A stretch of DNA of 64,000 nucleotides from assembly GCA_964569245.1 (NCBI GenBank), contig CAZMTK010000009.1:1-64000 (forward strand), in the 5' to 3' direction. Source of the stretch: JAAYTY01 sp964569245. Lineage in GTDB: Bacteria; Fermentibacterota; Fermentibacteria; Fermentibacterales; Fermentibacteraceae. The notes below the pieces were generated by a model. The model was not told where the DNA came from and searched no databases. It saw only the letters and a program-made list of their open reading frames with translations. The position numbers and the translations under genes were made by a program. The first letter of the stretch is position 1, and each line of letters starts with the position of its first letter. Positions 33,562 to 42,215 of this stretch are shown one piece after another.

Positions 33562-34527
33562 TCAGCCGTCGGTCTGGTCGTAATCGAGGGTGCGCCTCCG
33601 GAACCCGTACCCCATCACGTCGTACGCATCGTGCAGGACCACGAATGCGTGCGGATCGACCGATCGGACTATCGCGGCCAGCACCCTCACCTGCCTCTGA
33701 TGGATGCACACGTACACCGCATCCTTCGGTCTGCGGCCCGATCCACCCTCGGCCTTCAGGAACGTCACTCCGCGATCGAGCTGCTCGTAGATCGCATCCC
33801 GGATCCTGTCGCCCTTCGAGGTGATGATCATCACGGCCTTGACATAGGGCATGCCCTCGGCGGCGAGGTCGGTCATCCTGGTGCTGAGGAAGAGATTCAG
33901 GTAGGCCCAGATGACGAGCGCGGGGTTGCCCAGCGTGGCTCCTGCAGCCACAATGATGAACGACTCGACCATCCAGTAGCCTGTGCTGATAGAGACCCCC
34001 GTGTACTTGCGCAGAATGGCCACCGGGATGTCGGTGCCTCCGGTCGAGCCGCGGAACCTGAAGATGATGCCCAGCCCGAGTCCGAGTATCGTGGAGCCCG
34101 CGAGACTCGCGAGCAGGATGTCGGTGGGGCTGCTGCCGTCCAGGAACACGGCCAGCCTCTCCAGATGGCCCTCGGGAGCGACGTTGTGCACGATGCTCCC
34201 GTAGTCGGGCAGGAAAGACAGATGCGACGGCCTGAACACCCAGCACATGGCGTTCGAGAGCATCGTCCCGACGAAGCTCCTGAGCCCGAACTGCCTGCCG
34301 ACGAACTTCCACCCGATTGCGAAGAGCGGGATGTTCAGCGCGAACATCCACAGGCTCTCGGTCACACCGGTCAGCCTGTAGAGCACCTGCGCTATCCCCC
34401 CCACTCCCCCCGGAGATATCCTGAAGGGGAAGAGGAACCACGAGTAGGCGATCCCGAAGAGGATCGCGCCGAGGAGTATTCCGGCGTACTCCTTCACCGT
34501 CTCGTCGAGGTACCTGCCCAGGCGCAT
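33562..34527 (-). CDS. YitT/DUF2179-family membrane protein
   Basis: A 321-residue protein starting at ATG 34527 (TAGGAG upstream). It has five to six transmembrane helices; the motifs ISPGGVGGIAQVLY and GSTGGTDIPVAILRKY are the YitT-type glycine-rich membrane signatures. The C-terminal ~85 residues form the DUF2179 cytoplasmic domain (MIITSKGDRIRDAI, LDRGVTFLKAEGG, DPHAFVVLHDAYDVMGYGF). The function of the family is unresolved. It ends the long minus-strand unit that begins with ffs/dnaX, 11 nt after the gene before it. Confidence 0.87.
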   Translation of the reverse strand: MRLGRYLDETVKEYAGILLGAILFGIAYSWFLFPFRISPGGVGGIAQVLYRLTGVTESLWMFALNIPLFAIGWKFVGRQFGLRSFVGTMLSNAMCWVFRPSHLSFLPDYGSIVHNVAPEGHLERLAVFLDGSSPTDILLASLAGSTILGLGLGIIFRFRGSTGGTDIPVAILRKYTGVSISTGYWMVESFIIVAAGATLGNPALVIWAYLNLFLSTRMTDLAAEGMPYVKAVMIITSKGDRIRDAIYEQLDRGVTFLKAEGGSGRRPKDAVYVCIHQRQVRVLAAIVRSVDPHAFVVLHDAYDVMGYGFRRRTLDYDQTDG

Positions 34528-34538
34528 CGGCTTCGCTC

Positions 34539-35066
34539 CTACACCCCGGCCCCCGGGCGGCCGGCGGCCCGGCCCTCCACTGCCGCAGCCAGCCTGTCGA
34601 GCGAGCAGCACCTCGTGCCGCCCTCCGTCAGGATGCCGACGACATCCTCAGTCCACCTTGCGAGGACCACGGTCAGATCCACTCCGCAGCACCGTGCGGC
34701 CGCAGCCTTCCCGACCAGCGCCAGGGCCCTCTCCACCGGCGGCACCCGTCCGGAGAATCCCTGCGGGACAACGGCCGAATCACCCCTGTGGAATGGCAGG
34801 AACAGCTCCGTATCCGGCCATGGCTCCAGACGGAGGGCCTTCGACCAGCCCAGGGGGCCCAGGATCTCCCAGGACCGTTCGTAGATGTGCCTCGCCCTCG
34901 ACCCCGTGCACTGCATTCCGAGAAGCGCCTCTCTGCGGGGCGCCCTCTCAGGCAGAGGGTCGGGCATGGGGCGGCTCTCGGAACAGCTTGAGATGCGGAG
35001 GTCGCGGAAACCCATGACGGCGGCTCCGAGCCCTGTCCAGAATGCGAGCGCCTCTCCGCGCCTCAT
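34539..35066 (-). CDS. Hypothetical protein downstream of recX
   Basis: A 175-residue protein starting at ATG 35066, which overlaps the recX stop (ATGA). No signal peptide or known motif is recognised. The sequence is Arg/Leu/Cys-rich, with GMQCTGSRARHIYERSWEI in the middle and a C-terminal helix-rich part containing AAARCCGVDLTVVLARWTED. Its place between recX and yitT in a run of overlapping genes says it is co-transcribed, not what it does. Confidence 0.6.
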   Translation of the reverse strand: MRRGEALAFWTGLGAAVMGFRDLRISSCSESRPMPDPLPERAPRREALLGMQCTGSRARHIYERSWEILGPLGWSKALRLEPWPDTELFLPFHRGDSAVVPQGFSGRVPPVERALALVGKAAAARCCGVDLTVVLARWTEDVVGILTEGGTRCCSLDRLAAAVEGRAAGRPGAGV

Positions 35067-35698
35067 CCCCCGCGACGCCCTCCGTCCCCCTCCAGCGCCT
35101 TTCTCGCGATCCGGAGCGATACGGCTCCGGAGAAGCCCCTCCTCCTCAGGAACCCCGCAGCGCGCCTTAGCGCGACACTCCTCTCGAGCCCCCCGTACCG
35201 TCTGCGAACGGTCTCTGCGAGAGATTCGGCTTCTTCGTCCTCGTCCACGGAGTCCAGCACCTCCCTGGCAGCGGCGCCGGCGATGCCGCGGGCCGCCAGG
35301 CCCGATTTCAGCGCGGTTCTCCCCCTGCCCGGCCGGGAGGCTGCCCACACCCGGGCGAACCTCGCGTCGTCCACCCACCCGGCAGCGATGTCGCGTTCGA
35401 TCTCGGCTTCAACGACGGCAGGGGAGTGCCCTCTTCGGAGGAGATGCGCCCTCAGCTGGGCCACGGATCTCTCGGCCATCCCCAGGTACCTCGCGGAGTC
35501 CATGGCCGCGGCCTCCCGCTGAGCCTGCAGCGCGAGATCACGCAGAGTGCCGAGGTCCGCCTCCATGCCCGCGGCCAAGCCCGTCCTGCGAAGAACCCGG
35601 ATGGGCAGGGCGAATCTCTCCCCCCCTGCGGAGACGGAGGCCCAGCCTCTTCTCAGAGGGGTGATCGACTCGATCTCGGCGCTGTCAGGACTGGTCAC
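35063..35698 (-). CDS. recX: RecA regulator RecX
   Basis: A 211-residue, highly Arg/Ala-rich helical protein with the tandem three-helix repeats of RecX. SVAQLRAHLLRRGHSPAVVEAEIERDI, WVDDARFARVWAASRP and RGIAGAAAREVLDSVD match the conserved segments, and GFLRRRGFSGAVSLRI the C-terminal repeat. RecX binds RecA filaments and modulates their activity. The GTG start at 35698, overlapping the end of recA by 14 nt, is chosen because the longer ATG version would overlap recA by 68 nt. The next gene starts on its stop codon. Confidence 0.8.
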   Translation of the reverse strand: MTSPDSAEIESITPLRRGWASVSAGGERFALPIRVLRRTGLAAGMEADLGTLRDLALQAQREAAAMDSARYLGMAERSVAQLRAHLLRRGHSPAVVEAEIERDIAAGWVDDARFARVWAASRPGRGRTALKSGLAARGIAGAAAREVLDSVDEDEEAESLAETVRRRYGGLERSVALRRAAGFLRRRGFSGAVSLRIARKALEGDGGRRGG

Positions 35699-36704
35699 CG
35701 GCGCCCGGCAGGCCGAGTGCCCTGCGGATGTCCTTCTCGAGCTTCTCTGCAACCTCTCTGTTCTCCGAGAGGAACTTGCGGCAGTTGTCGCGGCCCTGGC
35801 CTATCTGCAGATCGCCATAGGAGTACCAGGTGCCCCTCTTGCCCAGGAGGCCCTTCTCGAGGCCGATGTCGACCAGCTCGCCATACAGGGAGATGCCCTC
35901 TCCATGCACGATGTCGAACTCGCACTGGCGGAATGGAGAGGCCATCTTGTTCTTCACGACCTTCGCCCGCGTGCGGCTGCCGGTGACCTCCTCGCCGTCC
36001 TTTATCGATGCCACGCGCCTGATGTCGATGCGCACGCTGGCATAGAACTTGAGGGCTCTTCCGCCGGTCGTGGTCTCGGGGTTGCCGAACATCACGCCTA
36101 TCTGCATTCGGATCTGGTTGATGAAGATCACCGCGCAGTTAGACCTCGAGACGGCCCCGGTGAGCTTCCGCAGCGCCTGCGACATGAGCCTCGCCTGCAG
36201 GCCCACGTGAGCGTCGCCCATCTCGCCCTCCAGCTCGGCGCGCGGGACCAGTGCGGCGACCGAATCGACCACGATGGCGTCGACCGCGTTGCTCCTGACA
36301 AGCATCTCGGTGATCTCGAGAGCCTGCTCGCCGCTGGACGGCTGGGAGACGAGGAGCTTGTCCACGTCCAGGCCTATCTTCGCGGCGTACTGCGGGTCGA
36401 GAGCGTGCTCGGCGTCTATGAAGGCCACCTCGCCGCTCTTCTGGGCGTTGGCCAGCACATGGAGCGCAAGCGTGGTCTTCCCCGACGACTCGGCGCCGTA
36501 GATCTCGGTTATCCTGCCTCTGGGGATGCCGCCGATGCCCAGCGCTGCGTCGAGAGAGATGGATCCCGTGGGAATGACTTCCGCCTTCACCGCTGTATTC
36601 TCGCCGAGCCTCATTATCGATCCCTGGCCGAACTGCTTCTGGATCTGCGCGAAGGCAGCCTGAAGGGCCTTCTGCTTCTCGTCGGCCGCCGATTCCCTCG
36701 CCAT
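35685..36704 (-). CDS. recA: Recombinase RecA
   Basis: A 339-residue RecA. Walker A GAESSGKT (residues 70-77), the LALDA-like core VAFIDAEHALDP, the L1/L2 DNA-binding loops (GAVSRSNCAVIFINQIRM and FGNPETTTGGRALKFY) and the C-terminal domain are complete. It forms ATP-dependent filaments on ssDNA for strand exchange and SOS induction. The ATG at 36704 has AGGAG 5 nt upstream; an earlier GTG exists at 36731. No intein or truncation is seen. It lies in the unit thpR-recA-recX. Confidence 0.97.
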   Translation of the reverse strand: MARESAADEKQKALQAAFAQIQKQFGQGSIMRLGENTAVKAEVIPTGSISLDAALGIGGIPRGRITEIYGAESSGKTTLALHVLANAQKSGEVAFIDAEHALDPQYAAKIGLDVDKLLVSQPSSGEQALEITEMLVRSNAVDAIVVDSVAALVPRAELEGEMGDAHVGLQARLMSQALRKLTGAVSRSNCAVIFINQIRMQIGVMFGNPETTTGGRALKFYASVRIDIRRVASIKDGEEVTGSRTRAKVVKNKMASPFRQCEFDIVHGEGISLYGELVDIGLEKGLLGKRGTWYSYGDLQIGQGRDNCRKFLSENREVAEKLEKDIRRALGLPGAGDQS

Positions 36705-36727
36705 GCCTCTCCTGCCTTCCACGCGGG

Positions 36728-37258
36728 TCACCGCCCGCGGCTGTAGAGTTCCTCGTAGGAGGATCCCGATGACGACAACGTGCTATTATAGACTACGAGC
36801 CTCCTCATCTCACCGGACCAGGGGCCGGGTCTCGAGAGACGGGCCTCCCGGTCGAAGCGTCCCTGGCGGGCCACTGTCAGATGCGGAGAGAACCTCCCGG
36901 GCTTCTCCGTTCTTCCCCTGTAATCCCGGATCCTGCCGAGCTTCTCGGCTATCCTGGCGGCTTCAGGGTCGAAAGCACCCCCGATCCAGTAGACCGTTGG
37001 CAGGCTTTCGCCGCCTGCCCTGAAACAGCCAGCGGTGTCCAGGGTGAAGCCCACCGGAGAGAAGTCCAGCGCATCTACGGCCTTCTCCAGCTCGGAGATC
37101 GTCGAAGCGGGGACATCCCCCAGGAACCTGAGCGTGAGGTGGAGCTGGCCGGGGTTCACCCACCTGAGACGGGGATATCTGAGCCTTTCGCACTCCATCC
37201 AGGCGGAGACCTCCTCCGCCGTTCCGGGGGGCAGAGGCATCGCGGCGAAGACCCTCAT
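36728..37258 (-). CDS. thpR: RNA 2',3'-cyclic phosphodiesterase ThpR (2'-5' RNA ligase family)
   Basis: A 176-residue 2H phosphoesterase. The two catalytic HxTx motifs are HLTLRF (about residue 40) and HLTVAR (about residue 126). N-terminal MRVFAAMPLP is typical. The enzyme hydrolyses 2',3'-cyclic phosphate RNA ends and can ligate 2'-5'. It overlaps the cinA stop by 4 nt (ATGA) and precedes recA by 23 nt. Confidence 0.9.
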   Translation of the reverse strand: MRVFAAMPLPPGTAEEVSAWMECERLRYPRLRWVNPGQLHLTLRFLGDVPASTISELEKAVDALDFSPVGFTLDTAGCFRAGGESLPTVYWIGGAFDPEAARIAEKLGRIRDYRGRTEKPGRFSPHLTVARQGRFDREARLSRPGPWSGEMRRLVVYNSTLSSSGSSYEELYSRGR

Positions 37259-38460
37259 TCCAGCAGCTCCCAGAGAAGGCCCATGGCACGTGCCGCTGCG
37301 CCCTCCCTCACGGCGTCCCTGTCACCCCAGAGCCTGTTCAGACGGGCCGCCTCGAATCCGGGGCCGGCTGCGGCTATCCAGACCGTTCCCACCGGCTTCT
37401 CCGGCGTTCCGCCGGCAGGTCCCGCGATGCCTGTGACAGCCAGAGCGGCCCCGGCGCCCAGCCTCGCCAGCGCTCCACGGGCCATGGCTCGCGCCGTCTC
37501 CTCGCTCACCGCTCCGTGCGCGGACAGGATTCCCTCCCCGACCCCGAGGAGCGAGGTCTTCAGCCTGTCGGAGTAGGCGACGATCCCGCCCGCGAACCAT
37601 CGGGACGAGCCCGGGACCGACGTCAGCCTGGAGCCCAGCATGCCGCCGGTGCACGACTCTGCGACACCGAGCAGGAGCCCCCGCTCCGAGAGGGCGCAGC
37701 CCAGGGCCGACTCCAGCGATCTCCACTCGCCCACGGCGTAGGCCTTCCTGCCGAGGCGGGCGGCTATCCTGCGAGCGGCAGCGGCGCTGTCGGGACCGCG
37801 CAGCTTCATGTCCACCAGGGACGGCCTGGGAAGGAAAGCCATTTCCGATGTGTCCGCGAGGTTCTCCCTGCGAACCAGGTCGTACAGCTCCTGCTCGGGG
37901 ATTCCCCAGGTCCTGACGACGGACAGCCCCGGCGTGCCGCCCCGGGCCAGACCGACTTCGTCGAGACATGGGCCGAGAAGCGCGGCGACCTCGCGGGGCA
38001 CGCCGGGCAGGCAGATCACAGCTCCCCCCAGTGCATCCAGAACCACTCCGGGCGCTACGCCTGCCGGGTTTCGCACGGGTCTCGAGCCCTGTGGAATGTC
38101 CGCCTGTACGAGCGCTCCTGAGGGGCACGGGACGCCCTGCGTCTCGTACCTGCTCCTCACGAATCCCTCCGCGGCTGCGTTGCGAACCAGCGGAAGCCCG
38201 AGGGCGTCCGCGACGGCGGCTAGCGTCAGGTCGTCGTCGGTCGGCCCTAGCCCGCCGGTGGTGACGAGAAGCGTGCCCGGAGCCAGCATCTCGAGGAAGG
38301 CGCGCGAGACAGCCTCCCTGCTGTCGCAGGTCACCCTGGCCTCGGTGATCGCGAGCCCCCTGGATGCCAGCGATTCCGCCACAACCGCCAGATTGCGGTC
38401 CGACACCCGCCCCTCGAGGAGCTCGTCGCCCACGAGCAGGACTTTCGCATCAGCGAGCAC
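37255..38460 (-). CDS. cinA: CinA-like protein (competence/damage-inducible, NMN amidohydrolase)
   Basis: A 401-residue two-domain protein starting at GTG 38460 with GGGAGAG upstream. The N-terminal molybdopterin-binding-like domain contains LLVGDELLEGRVSDRN and LLVTTGGLGPTDDDLT. The C-terminal PncC-type domain contains GVAESCTGGMLGSRLT, with the catalytic Ser of NMN amidohydrolases, and VGTVWIA. CinA is linked to pyridine-nucleotide salvage and competence. The pgsA-cinA-recA order is well known. It overlaps pgpA by 11 nt and thpR by 4 nt. Confidence 0.92.
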   Translation of the reverse strand: MLADAKVLLVGDELLEGRVSDRNLAVVAESLASRGLAITEARVTCDSREAVSRAFLEMLAPGTLLVTTGGLGPTDDDLTLAAVADALGLPLVRNAAAEGFVRSRYETQGVPCPSGALVQADIPQGSRPVRNPAGVAPGVVLDALGGAVICLPGVPREVAALLGPCLDEVGLARGGTPGLSVVRTWGIPEQELYDLVRRENLADTSEMAFLPRPSLVDMKLRGPDSAAAARRIAARLGRKAYAVGEWRSLESALGCALSERGLLLGVAESCTGGMLGSRLTSVPGSSRWFAGGIVAYSDRLKTSLLGVGEGILSAHGAVSEETARAMARGALARLGAGAALAVTGIAGPAGGTPEKPVGTVWIAAAGPGFEAARLNRLWGDRDAVREGAAARAMGLLWELLE

Positions 38461-38905
38461 CGGAAAGCTCTCCCGCGATGCAGAGAACGGCCGCGGCCAT
38501 CGCGCCTGCGGCCAGGTCGTCCAGCACGACGCCGGCGGACCCATGCAGCCCGTCGAACACGGACACCGGCCAGGGCTTCAGTATGTCGAAGACCCTGAAC
38601 AGGACTACTGCGGCAGTGAGCCAGACGATGCCGTGCGGTGCGGCCAGGCAGGCGGCCCAGCAGCCGGCGACCTCGTCTATCGTCACCCTGGAGGGGTCGT
38701 GACCCCACATCCTCTCGCCGTGGGCGGCTCCCGCGAACGAGAGAGGGACCAGTGCTGCGAAGGCAATCCATGGCGCAGAGGAGCCGATCGCCGAGACGGC
38801 GAGGAAGATCAGGGCGGCTGCTACGCTGCCCGCGGTGCCGGGCGCAAGCGGAGAGAAACCGGTTCCGAATCCCGTCGCTATCGCGGTCAGCACGCTGCTC
38901 TTCAC
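38450..38905 (-). CDS. pgpA: Phosphatidylglycerophosphatase A
   Basis: A 151-residue membrane protein starting at GTG 38905, which overlaps the pgsA stop (GTGA). PgpA motifs are present: GTGFSPLAPGTAGS near the N-terminus, SRVTIDEVAGCW and FRVFDILKPWPV, with four hydrophobic segments. It removes the phosphate from phosphatidylglycerol phosphate in the inner membrane, the step right after PgsA, so the pair covers PG synthesis from CDP-DAG. It is slightly shorter than the E. coli protein. Confidence 0.9.
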   Translation of the reverse strand: MKSSVLTAIATGFGTGFSPLAPGTAGSVAAALIFLAVSAIGSSAPWIAFAALVPLSFAGAAHGERMWGHDPSRVTIDEVAGCWAACLAAPHGIVWLTAAVVLFRVFDILKPWPVSVFDGLHGSAGVVLDDLAAGAMAAAVLCIAGELSGAR

Positions 38906-39474
38906 CACAGGAGCCTCTTCACTATCGTCACGTTCCTCCTGAAGTAGTCGAGCCCCGACGTGACCGCGAGCAGGACCGCGATGAGGAGCGACGCCCAAGC
39001 GGCCGACTGTAGAAGCGAGCGGGGCGTCGCAGCGATGTCCCGCTCGGGAAGGGCGAGAACGAGGTAGAGTATTATCGATACGACCTCGGACACGTTCTTC
39101 CACTTTCCGAGCCTCGAGGGCATGATGAGCACCCCCGCATAGGCGGCTATGGCCCTGAGTCCCGTCACCAGCAGCTCGCGCCCGATGATCACCCACACCG
39201 CCCAGAGGGGCACGAGCTCGATCTGAACGAGCCCGATGAGCGCCAGACAGACCATCAGCTTGTCCGCCAGAGGGTCGAGGAAGCGGCCCAGGTTGGTCAC
39301 CCATCCGTACCGCCTCGCAAGATACCCGTCGTAGAGGTCCGTGAGGGCGGCGAAGACGAAAAGGGCCAGAGAGGAATAGCGGAAGGCCGGCCGAGGGTCC
39401 AGCAGCATCACCATCGAGGCCGGGCCGAGAATCATCCTGAGAATGGTCAGGCGGTTCGGCCAGTTGAGGGGCAT
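38902..39474 (-). CDS. pgsA: CDP-diacylglycerol-glycerol-3-phosphate 3-phosphatidyltransferase PgsA
   Basis: A 190-residue membrane enzyme with the full CDP-alcohol phosphatidyltransferase motif DGYLARRYGWVTNLGRFLDP continuing into LADK, i.e. D-G-x2-A-R-x8-G-x3-D-x3-D. Four to five transmembrane helices. It makes phosphatidylglycerol phosphate from CDP-DAG and glycerol-3-phosphate. It is followed by pgpA with a 4-nt overlap and preceded by recR with 10 nt between. Confidence 0.94.
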   Translation of the reverse strand: MPLNWPNRLTILRMILGPASMVMLLDPRPAFRYSSLALFVFAALTDLYDGYLARRYGWVTNLGRFLDPLADKLMVCLALIGLVQIELVPLWAVWVIIGRELLVTGLRAIAAYAGVLIMPSRLGKWKNVSEVVSIILYLVLALPERDIAATPRSLLQSAAWASLLIAVLLAVTSGLDYFRRNVTIVKRLLW

Positions 39475-39484
39475 CAGCCTGGCG

Positions 39485-40075
39485 TCAGACTTTCCGCCGG
39501 CCTTCGAAGGCCTGGGCGAGGGTGAGAGCGTCCATGAACTCGACCGAGGCGCCTGAAGGCATTCCCCTGGCCAGCCTGGTCACCCTTGCGCCCGTGCATT
39601 CCAGAGCCCGCCCGAGGAATGCGCAGGTCGCCTCCCCGTCGGATGTGGCGTCGAGCGCGAGGATGACCTCCTCGCAGCCGGTATCCTCTACGAGTCGCAC
39701 GAGCCTGTCGATGCCGAGCTGGGCGGGGCCCATCCCGTCGAGAGGGGCGAGAAGGCCGTGCAGCACGAAGTAGAGCCCCCTGAACAGGCCTGCATCCTCT
39801 ATCGAACGCAGGTCCGCCGGGTTCGCGACAACGCATATCGAACCGCCCCGCGAAGGGTCCGAGCACACCGAGCATGAGTCGTCGCTCTCGGTCAGGTTGC
39901 GGCACCTGGGGCACTCCCTGACGCGCTCCCACGTCTCCCTGAGCGCCTCCGAGAGATCCTTCGCCAGATCCCTGTCGTCCACGAGTCCGAAGGCCAGCCG
40001 GGTGGCCGTCTTCCGGCCGATGCCGGGCAGCCTCGAGAGCTGCTCCACCAGGCGGTCGAACCACCTGTCGGTCAC
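39485..40075 (-). CDS. recR: Recombination mediator RecR
   Basis: A 196-residue RecR. The helix-hairpin-helix LSRLPGIGRKTATRLAF, the zinc finger CPRCRNLTESDDSCSVC and the Toprim segment ICVVANPADLRSIEDAG and ILALDATSDGEAT are in place. It acts with RecF/RecO in loading RecA on gaps. The GTG start at 40075 overlaps the ybaB stop by 4 nt. Confidence 0.95.
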   Translation of the reverse strand: MTDRWFDRLVEQLSRLPGIGRKTATRLAFGLVDDRDLAKDLSEALRETWERVRECPRCRNLTESDDSCSVCSDPSRGGSICVVANPADLRSIEDAGLFRGLYFVLHGLLAPLDGMGPAQLGIDRLVRLVEDTGCEEVILALDATSDGEATCAFLGRALECTGARVTRLARGMPSGASVEFMDALTLAQAFEGRRKV

Positions 40076-40377
40076 AGGAGCCCTCCGAGCGAGGGCATCC
40101 CGAGGTCCTTCATCTTCGCGGCCTGCAGCTCCCGGCTCTTCTCGACGGCGTCGCGCACGGCGGCAAGGATCATGTCCTCGAGGAGATCCGGGTCGGCTCC
40201 CTCGAGGGCTTCCGGCGGGATCGAGATGCCCACCAGCTCGCCCTGACCCGTAACGGTGGCCTTGAGACCGCCGGCCGAGCCCTCCACACGCGCCCCGGCC
40301 AGCTCCTCCTGGATCCGCACCAGGCCCTGCTGCATCCTCTGAGCCTGCTCCAGCGCCTGCTTCATCTGCCTGTTCAC
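40072..40377 (-). CDS. ybaB: Nucleoid-associated protein YbaB/EbfC
   Basis: A 101-residue YbaB/EbfC protein: N-terminal Met/Gln-rich helix (MKQALEQAQRMQQGLVRIQEEL), central GLKATVTGQGELVGISI and C-terminal helix ILAAVRDAVEKSRELQAAKM. It binds DNA as a dimer. It sits between dnaX and recR, the canonical order, overlapping both in ATGA/GTGA. Confidence 0.94.
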   Translation of the reverse strand: MNRQMKQALEQAQRMQQGLVRIQEELAGARVEGSAGGLKATVTGQGELVGISIPPEALEGADPDLLEDMILAAVRDAVEKSRELQAAKMKDLGMPSLGGLL

Positions 40378-41924
40378 TGCCTTCTCCTGTCGTTCGAGTC
40401 GTCGTAGCTCACCGCATCGAACAGGTCGAGCAGCTTCCTGGTGGCTTCGCGCTCCTCCTCGCTGGGGCCCTGCCGTGCCCGGCTTCCGGCATCCTCGCTC
40501 GCGACACCGTCCTCAGGCTCGACTGCGGCTGTCTCACCCGCTCCGCCCCCTCCATCGGGCTTCGTCTTCGCGGCCCTGCCTGTGCGACGCGCCCTGTGAG
40601 GCCTGTCGCCGGCGCCTGGGGAGGTCCCGGACACGGCGGGCGCCGACGGCGGCGTCTCGACTTCGGGCTCATCACCCGGCTGCAGCGCCGGTTCGGGCGG
40701 CTCCTCTCCCGCAGACCCGTTCGAATCGGAGTCTCGCGGCTCGGAAGCCGCTGGCGCCGGTCTGGATCGGACGGGCGTGACGGCGGCAGACCCCTTCCGC
40801 TCCAGCTCGACGGGCGGAAGCTGGGAGAGACCTATGGCGCTGCTCATTCGCGATGCGGCCATTACCGCGCTCTCCAGAGCGACTCTGGGCAGGCTGGCCG
40901 ACCTGGCCTCGGACGCAGCGGCGGAGACGATCCTCAGCACGTTCAGGACGGCGGTGTCGGAGACTGAACCTGCGATGGCCCGCATCGTCTCCATCTCCCT
41001 GTCCGGAAGGTCGTCGAGCCCGGACCCGCTTCCGGCGGAAAGCAGCATGAGGTTGCGCAGATACTCCATGAAGGCCTCGCAGAGCTCTTCTACGCTGTAG
41101 CCCCTGTCGAGGGCCTCCCCGACCGCGTCCAGCGCTTCCGGAGCCCTTCCCGAGAGGATGGCCGACGCCAGGCAGGCCAGAATGTCGGACTCCACAACCC
41201 TCAGCAGGCTCTCGGCGCTCTCCCTCGTTATGTCGCTGCCGGCGAAGCTCACGAGCTGGTCCATGATCGAGAGGGCGTCCCTCAGACTGCCGCCGCTGGC
41301 CCGGCAGACCATCGCCACGGCATCTCTGTCGATCGTGATGCCCTCTCGGGCGGCCTCCCGGACGAGGTACTCGGACATCACCGGAGACGGAATCCTGCGG
41401 AAGTCGAATCTCTGGCACCTGCTTATGATCGTGGCCGGAACCTTCCTGGGCTCGGTGGTCGCGAAGACGAAGACCACGAAGTCCGGCGGCTCCTCGAGAA
41501 TCTTCAGGAGCGCGTTGAAGGCCTCCCTCGTGAGCATGTGGACCTCGTCGATGATGTAGATCTTCGAGCGGCCTGCGGCGGGCGAGTAGCGGGCCTTCTC
41601 CCTGAGGTCGCGGACCTCGTCGATTCCCCTGTTGCTCGCGCCGTCGATCTCGAGCACGTCGATGTCGGAGCCCGAGGCTATCCTCCTGCAGCTCTCGCAC
41701 TCCTGGCAGGGTCTGGAGGTCGGACCTCTCTCGCAGTTGAGCGCCTTTGCGAGAATGCGCGCAGTGGTGGTCTTCCCCACGCCCCTGGGGCCGGTGAAGA
41801 GGTAGGCATGGCCGACCCGCCCGGAATCGATGGCGTTCTTCAGCGTGACCGTCACGTGGTCCTGTGCGAGGACCTCCTCGAAGCTCTGCGGGCGCCATTT
41901 CCTGGCGAAAACGAGGTAGCTCAA
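40374..41924 (-). CDS. dnaX: DNA polymerase III subunit gamma/tau
   Basis: A 516-residue clamp-loader ATPase starting at TTG 41924, with AGGAGG 4-5 nt upstream; the product begins LSYLVFARKWRPQSFEEV. Walker A GPRGVGKT (residues 45-52), the four-Cys zinc module (CERGPTSRPCQECESC), the DEVH Walker B box and SRC sensor are present. The tau tail is short and Pro/Glu/Ala-rich (about 380-516). No slippery A-run for a programmed gamma frameshift is seen. It follows the SRP RNA gene directly, as in many bacteria. Confidence 0.94.
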   Translation of the reverse strand: MSYLVFARKWRPQSFEEVLAQDHVTVTLKNAIDSGRVGHAYLFTGPRGVGKTTTARILAKALNCERGPTSRPCQECESCRRIASGSDIDVLEIDGASNRGIDEVRDLREKARYSPAAGRSKIYIIDEVHMLTREAFNALLKILEEPPDFVVFVFATTEPRKVPATIISRCQRFDFRRIPSPVMSEYLVREAAREGITIDRDAVAMVCRASGGSLRDALSIMDQLVSFAGSDITRESAESLLRVVESDILACLASAILSGRAPEALDAVGEALDRGYSVEELCEAFMEYLRNLMLLSAGSGSGLDDLPDREMETMRAIAGSVSDTAVLNVLRIVSAAASEARSASLPRVALESAVMAASRMSSAIGLSQLPPVELERKGSAAVTPVRSRPAPAASEPRDSDSNGSAGEEPPEPALQPGDEPEVETPPSAPAVSGTSPGAGDRPHRARRTGRAAKTKPDGGGGAGETAAVEPEDGVASEDAGSRARQGPSEEEREATRKLLDLFDAVSYDDSNDRRRQ

Positions 41925-41952
41925 AGATCCTCCTGCCTGGATGCCCCGTAGT

Positions 41953-42165
41953 GGCCGGCCGCGCATCCCGGATGCGGAAGTCGCAGCCCTGCAGTCTCCG
42001 GAACTTGCCGCGTCGCGCGGCAGTCACTGCTTACCGCTGCTACCTCTCGGTCCTGACGGGGTTCGCAGGCTGTCGCCGCGCGGGTTCCGGAGCATGCGCG
42101 ACCCCGCCAGGGCCCGGGTGTCCCTGCGAGCCGGGATCGAGCCGCTGCCTCCGGCGCGGTCGGCC
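41953..42165 (-). ncRNA. ffs: Signal recognition particle RNA (large bacterial type)
   Basis: On the minus strand, 42057-42036 reads GTCAGGACCGAGAGGTAGCAG (less its last base), the conserved SRP helix-8 core with the symmetric and asymmetric internal loops and a GAGA tetraloop. The 5' end GGCCGACCGCGC pairs with the 3' end GCGCGGCCGGCC (one mismatch), closing a ~213-nt RNA, longer than the 4.5S form, so an Alu-like domain is likely. It binds Ffh for co-translational targeting. It lies immediately upstream of dnaX, the classic position. Ends are approximate. Confidence 0.85.
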
Positions 42166-42171
42166 GGAAAG

Positions 42172-42199
42172 ATTATAGCAGGACGGGTTCCTCCGTCCA
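42172..42199 (-). promoter_or_regulatory. Promoter of the SRP RNA / dnaX unit
   Basis: A perfect -10 TATAAT (42177-42172, minus strand) with TGGACG (42199-42194) 16 nt upstream. The expected start is at about 42165, which matches the 5' strand of the RNA's closing helix. It probably drives ffs and the long downstream gene run. Confidence 0.75.
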
Positions 42200-42215
42200 G
42201 CAAGGTCGAGAGCCG

